Assembly: GCA_012861695.1 (NCBI GenBank)
Contig: JAAOOA010000033.1
Coordinates: 25,400,044 to 25,464,043 of the forward strand
Direction: 5' to 3'
From: Trematomus loennbergii
Taxonomy: Eukaryota; Chordata; Actinopteri; Perciformes; Nototheniidae
Length of the DNA stretch: 64,000 bases
This document shows positions 62,931 through 64,000 of the stretch, piece after piece. Under the pieces are notes generated by a model, which saw only the letters and a program-made list of their open reading frames with translations, did not search any database and was not told the DNA's origin. Both the position numbers and the translations under genes were made by a program. Positions within the stretch are counted from its first letter, which is position 1. Each line of letters opens with the position of its first letter.

Positions 62931-63679
62931 CAACCCAGTCTCACTGCATTGTGTGTTATAGTCACGAAATGTAATCTATTGATTTGTGTTCACCAACACG
63001 ATTTTCCCATTTTTTCGTGTCACCCAGAACGATTTTAAAAGCAATGTAAATAATAACAAATTAGAAGGAAAAAAGGTTTAAAAAATACAGATTTCAGTAT
63101 TCTGACACAGATTTTAAAAGCAATGTATTTCTATTGGTTCAAGGTTCAAGGTTCTTTATTTTGTCATACGAACATAGCTACAGTGTAGTTATGCTGATGA
63201 AAATCTTAGGTCACAGGCTTCTCCAACAGTGCAACACAATAACACAGATAAACAGAAAAATATAGTGCAAGTAAAGTAAATAGTAAATAGATTGGTAGTA
63301 TGTTTCGTGCCTGCACCAAATAATAACAAATTAGAAGGAAAAAAAGATTAACAAAATACAGATTTCAGTATTCTGAGGCTCTGAGCCCTATTTCTTTTCC
63401 TCATGGACGGCAAAAAAAGTCCGACATTATACAATTTAAAATAAAAACAATAATCGTGGCTTGATATTGAGTAAGAAAATGTTTTTATGAACCACACAGC
63501 TGCCGGTCTTCCAAGACCCGACCGGACAAAAAGATGTGGTGCAGGCATGAAACATACCAATAGAAACGTTGCTTTTAAAATCGTTCTGTGTGACCCGAAA
63601 AAAATCGTGTTGGTGAACACAAATCAATAGATTAAATGTATTTCGTGACTATAACACGAAATGCTGCGAGACTGGGTTG
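62931..63679. mobile_element. Foldback-type element with long inverted arms
   Basis: The left end CAACCCAGTCTC and right end GAGACTGGGTTG are inverted. The arms extend at least 115 bp with few mismatches, including GATTTGTGTTCACCAACACG and GAACGATTTTAAAAGCAA. ACGGTTC flanks both ends (62924-62930 and 63680-63686). The left arm is rearranged: AATAATAACAAATTAGAAGG occurs at 63050 and 63320, and GATTTTAAAAGCAATGTA occurs at 63031 and 63110. The superfamily is undetermined. No coding sequence was found. Confidence 0.75.
63139..63290 (-). mobile_element. Truncated LINE/SINE 3' end in the foldback arm, minus strand
   Basis: The minus strand ends with TGACAAAATAAAGAACCTTG and a TTGAACC-type tail. 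ATTGGT flanks it (63133-63138 and 63291-63296). The right arm of the host element shows the uninterrupted sequence. Confidence 0.72.
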
Positions 63680-63838
63680 ACGGTTCGGACGTCACGGTTC
63701 AGCTCATGCAGTCACACGACGAATACGCCTTTTTTTATGAGTGGGAAAAAAGTCTGTCACTCAGGGCAGTATCCATTACACGATATATAATCCAGGGGGC
63801 GGTATTGAGCCTGAAAGCTGTTTGCCAGCCGCCCTTAA

Positions 63839-64000
63839 CCTGTTAAGCCCTGAGCCTGTTTTTCAGGTCTCAGCCTCAAAATGACATTCCCAGAACAAAT
63901 GACCATATCTTCCCTTCTAAAAGGGTTAAATTAATAATCTTTTTTCTCAAAGTAATGATAAACCTGTGAGTTGGATGTAGAAAAGTCAGAATCATATAGA
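63839..64000. mobile_element. TTAA-target MITE, copy 3 (left part, cut by window end)
   Basis: It starts CCTGTTAAGCCCTGAGCCTG right after TTAA and matches 18996-19155. The homologous hAT copy near 49230 shows the empty site. Confidence 0.85.

Larger units (their letters stand above)
62886..63838 (+). mobile_element. Second copy of the 49-kb hAT, left end, with nested insertions
   Basis: It begins TAGGGGTGTAACGGTATCCG and then breaks at 62930. It resumes at 63680 with CACGGTTCAGCTCATGCAGT and follows 49088-49238 closely, through GGGAAAAAAGTCTGTC and GCTGTTTGCCAGCCGCCC. At its TTAA (63835-63838) the third MITE is inserted, and the window ends inside that. Confidence 0.85.

Overview
The window reads as teleost fish DNA. 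No other group of organisms fits its mix of repeats: L2/CR1-type LINEs, a chromodomain Gypsy element, a DIRS tyrosine-recombinase element, many hAT, Kolobok/T2-like and TTAA-target DNA transposons, tRNA-derived SINEs and very long (CA)n tracts. Nearly all of the recognisable coding sequence belongs to dead transposable elements.

I find one convincing host coding exon. At 41972-42144 on the minus strand lies the first coding exon of an IgLON-family cell-adhesion gene (OPCML/neurotrimin/LSAMP type). It encodes a signal peptide and the opening of Ig domain 1, and ends at a consensus splice donor. Roughly positions 1-41971 would then be first-intron sequence, and 42145 onward the 5' flank and upstream intergenic DNA. 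IgLON first introns are known to be very long, which fits a window dominated by repeats and unannotated sequence.

Layout. 1-302 is the right end of a TTAA-target MITE, inserted in a LINE (303-2410). That LINE abuts an internally deleted Sushi-like Gypsy element (2411-4972). 4973-11880 is mostly unassigned, with a LINE tail, a Kolobok-like end, a Harbinger-like MITE (8734-9198) and a SINE (10257-10700). 11890-13200 holds hAT and DIRS remnants. 13560-21780 is a nested block: a plus-strand L2 LINE split by a minus-strand L2 of the same family (13917-18417), then by a MITE and a ~325-bp tandem-repeat element that ends in head-to-head telomeric repeats. 23505-26790 is a CR1/Rex1-like LINE split by a hAT. 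26990-32620 is largely unassigned, with microsatellites and a Kolobok-like MITE. 32624-37044 and 39083-41744 are nested DNA-transposon clusters with exact target-site duplications (TSDs). 42700-49040 is mostly unassigned. 49053-53805 is a large hAT whose BED zinc finger is split by a foldback element with ~0.5-kb inverted arms. 53806-60100 is mostly unassigned. 60109-64000 holds an invaded 21-bp minisatellite, a further hAT, and a second copy of the 49-kb hAT that is itself interrupted by a foldback element and another copy of the window-start MITE.

I see no operon, CRISPR array, defence system or other new multi-gene system. What is unusual is the depth and readability of the nesting. Several insertions can be ordered from exact TSDs, and one has an empty-site comparison inside the same window.
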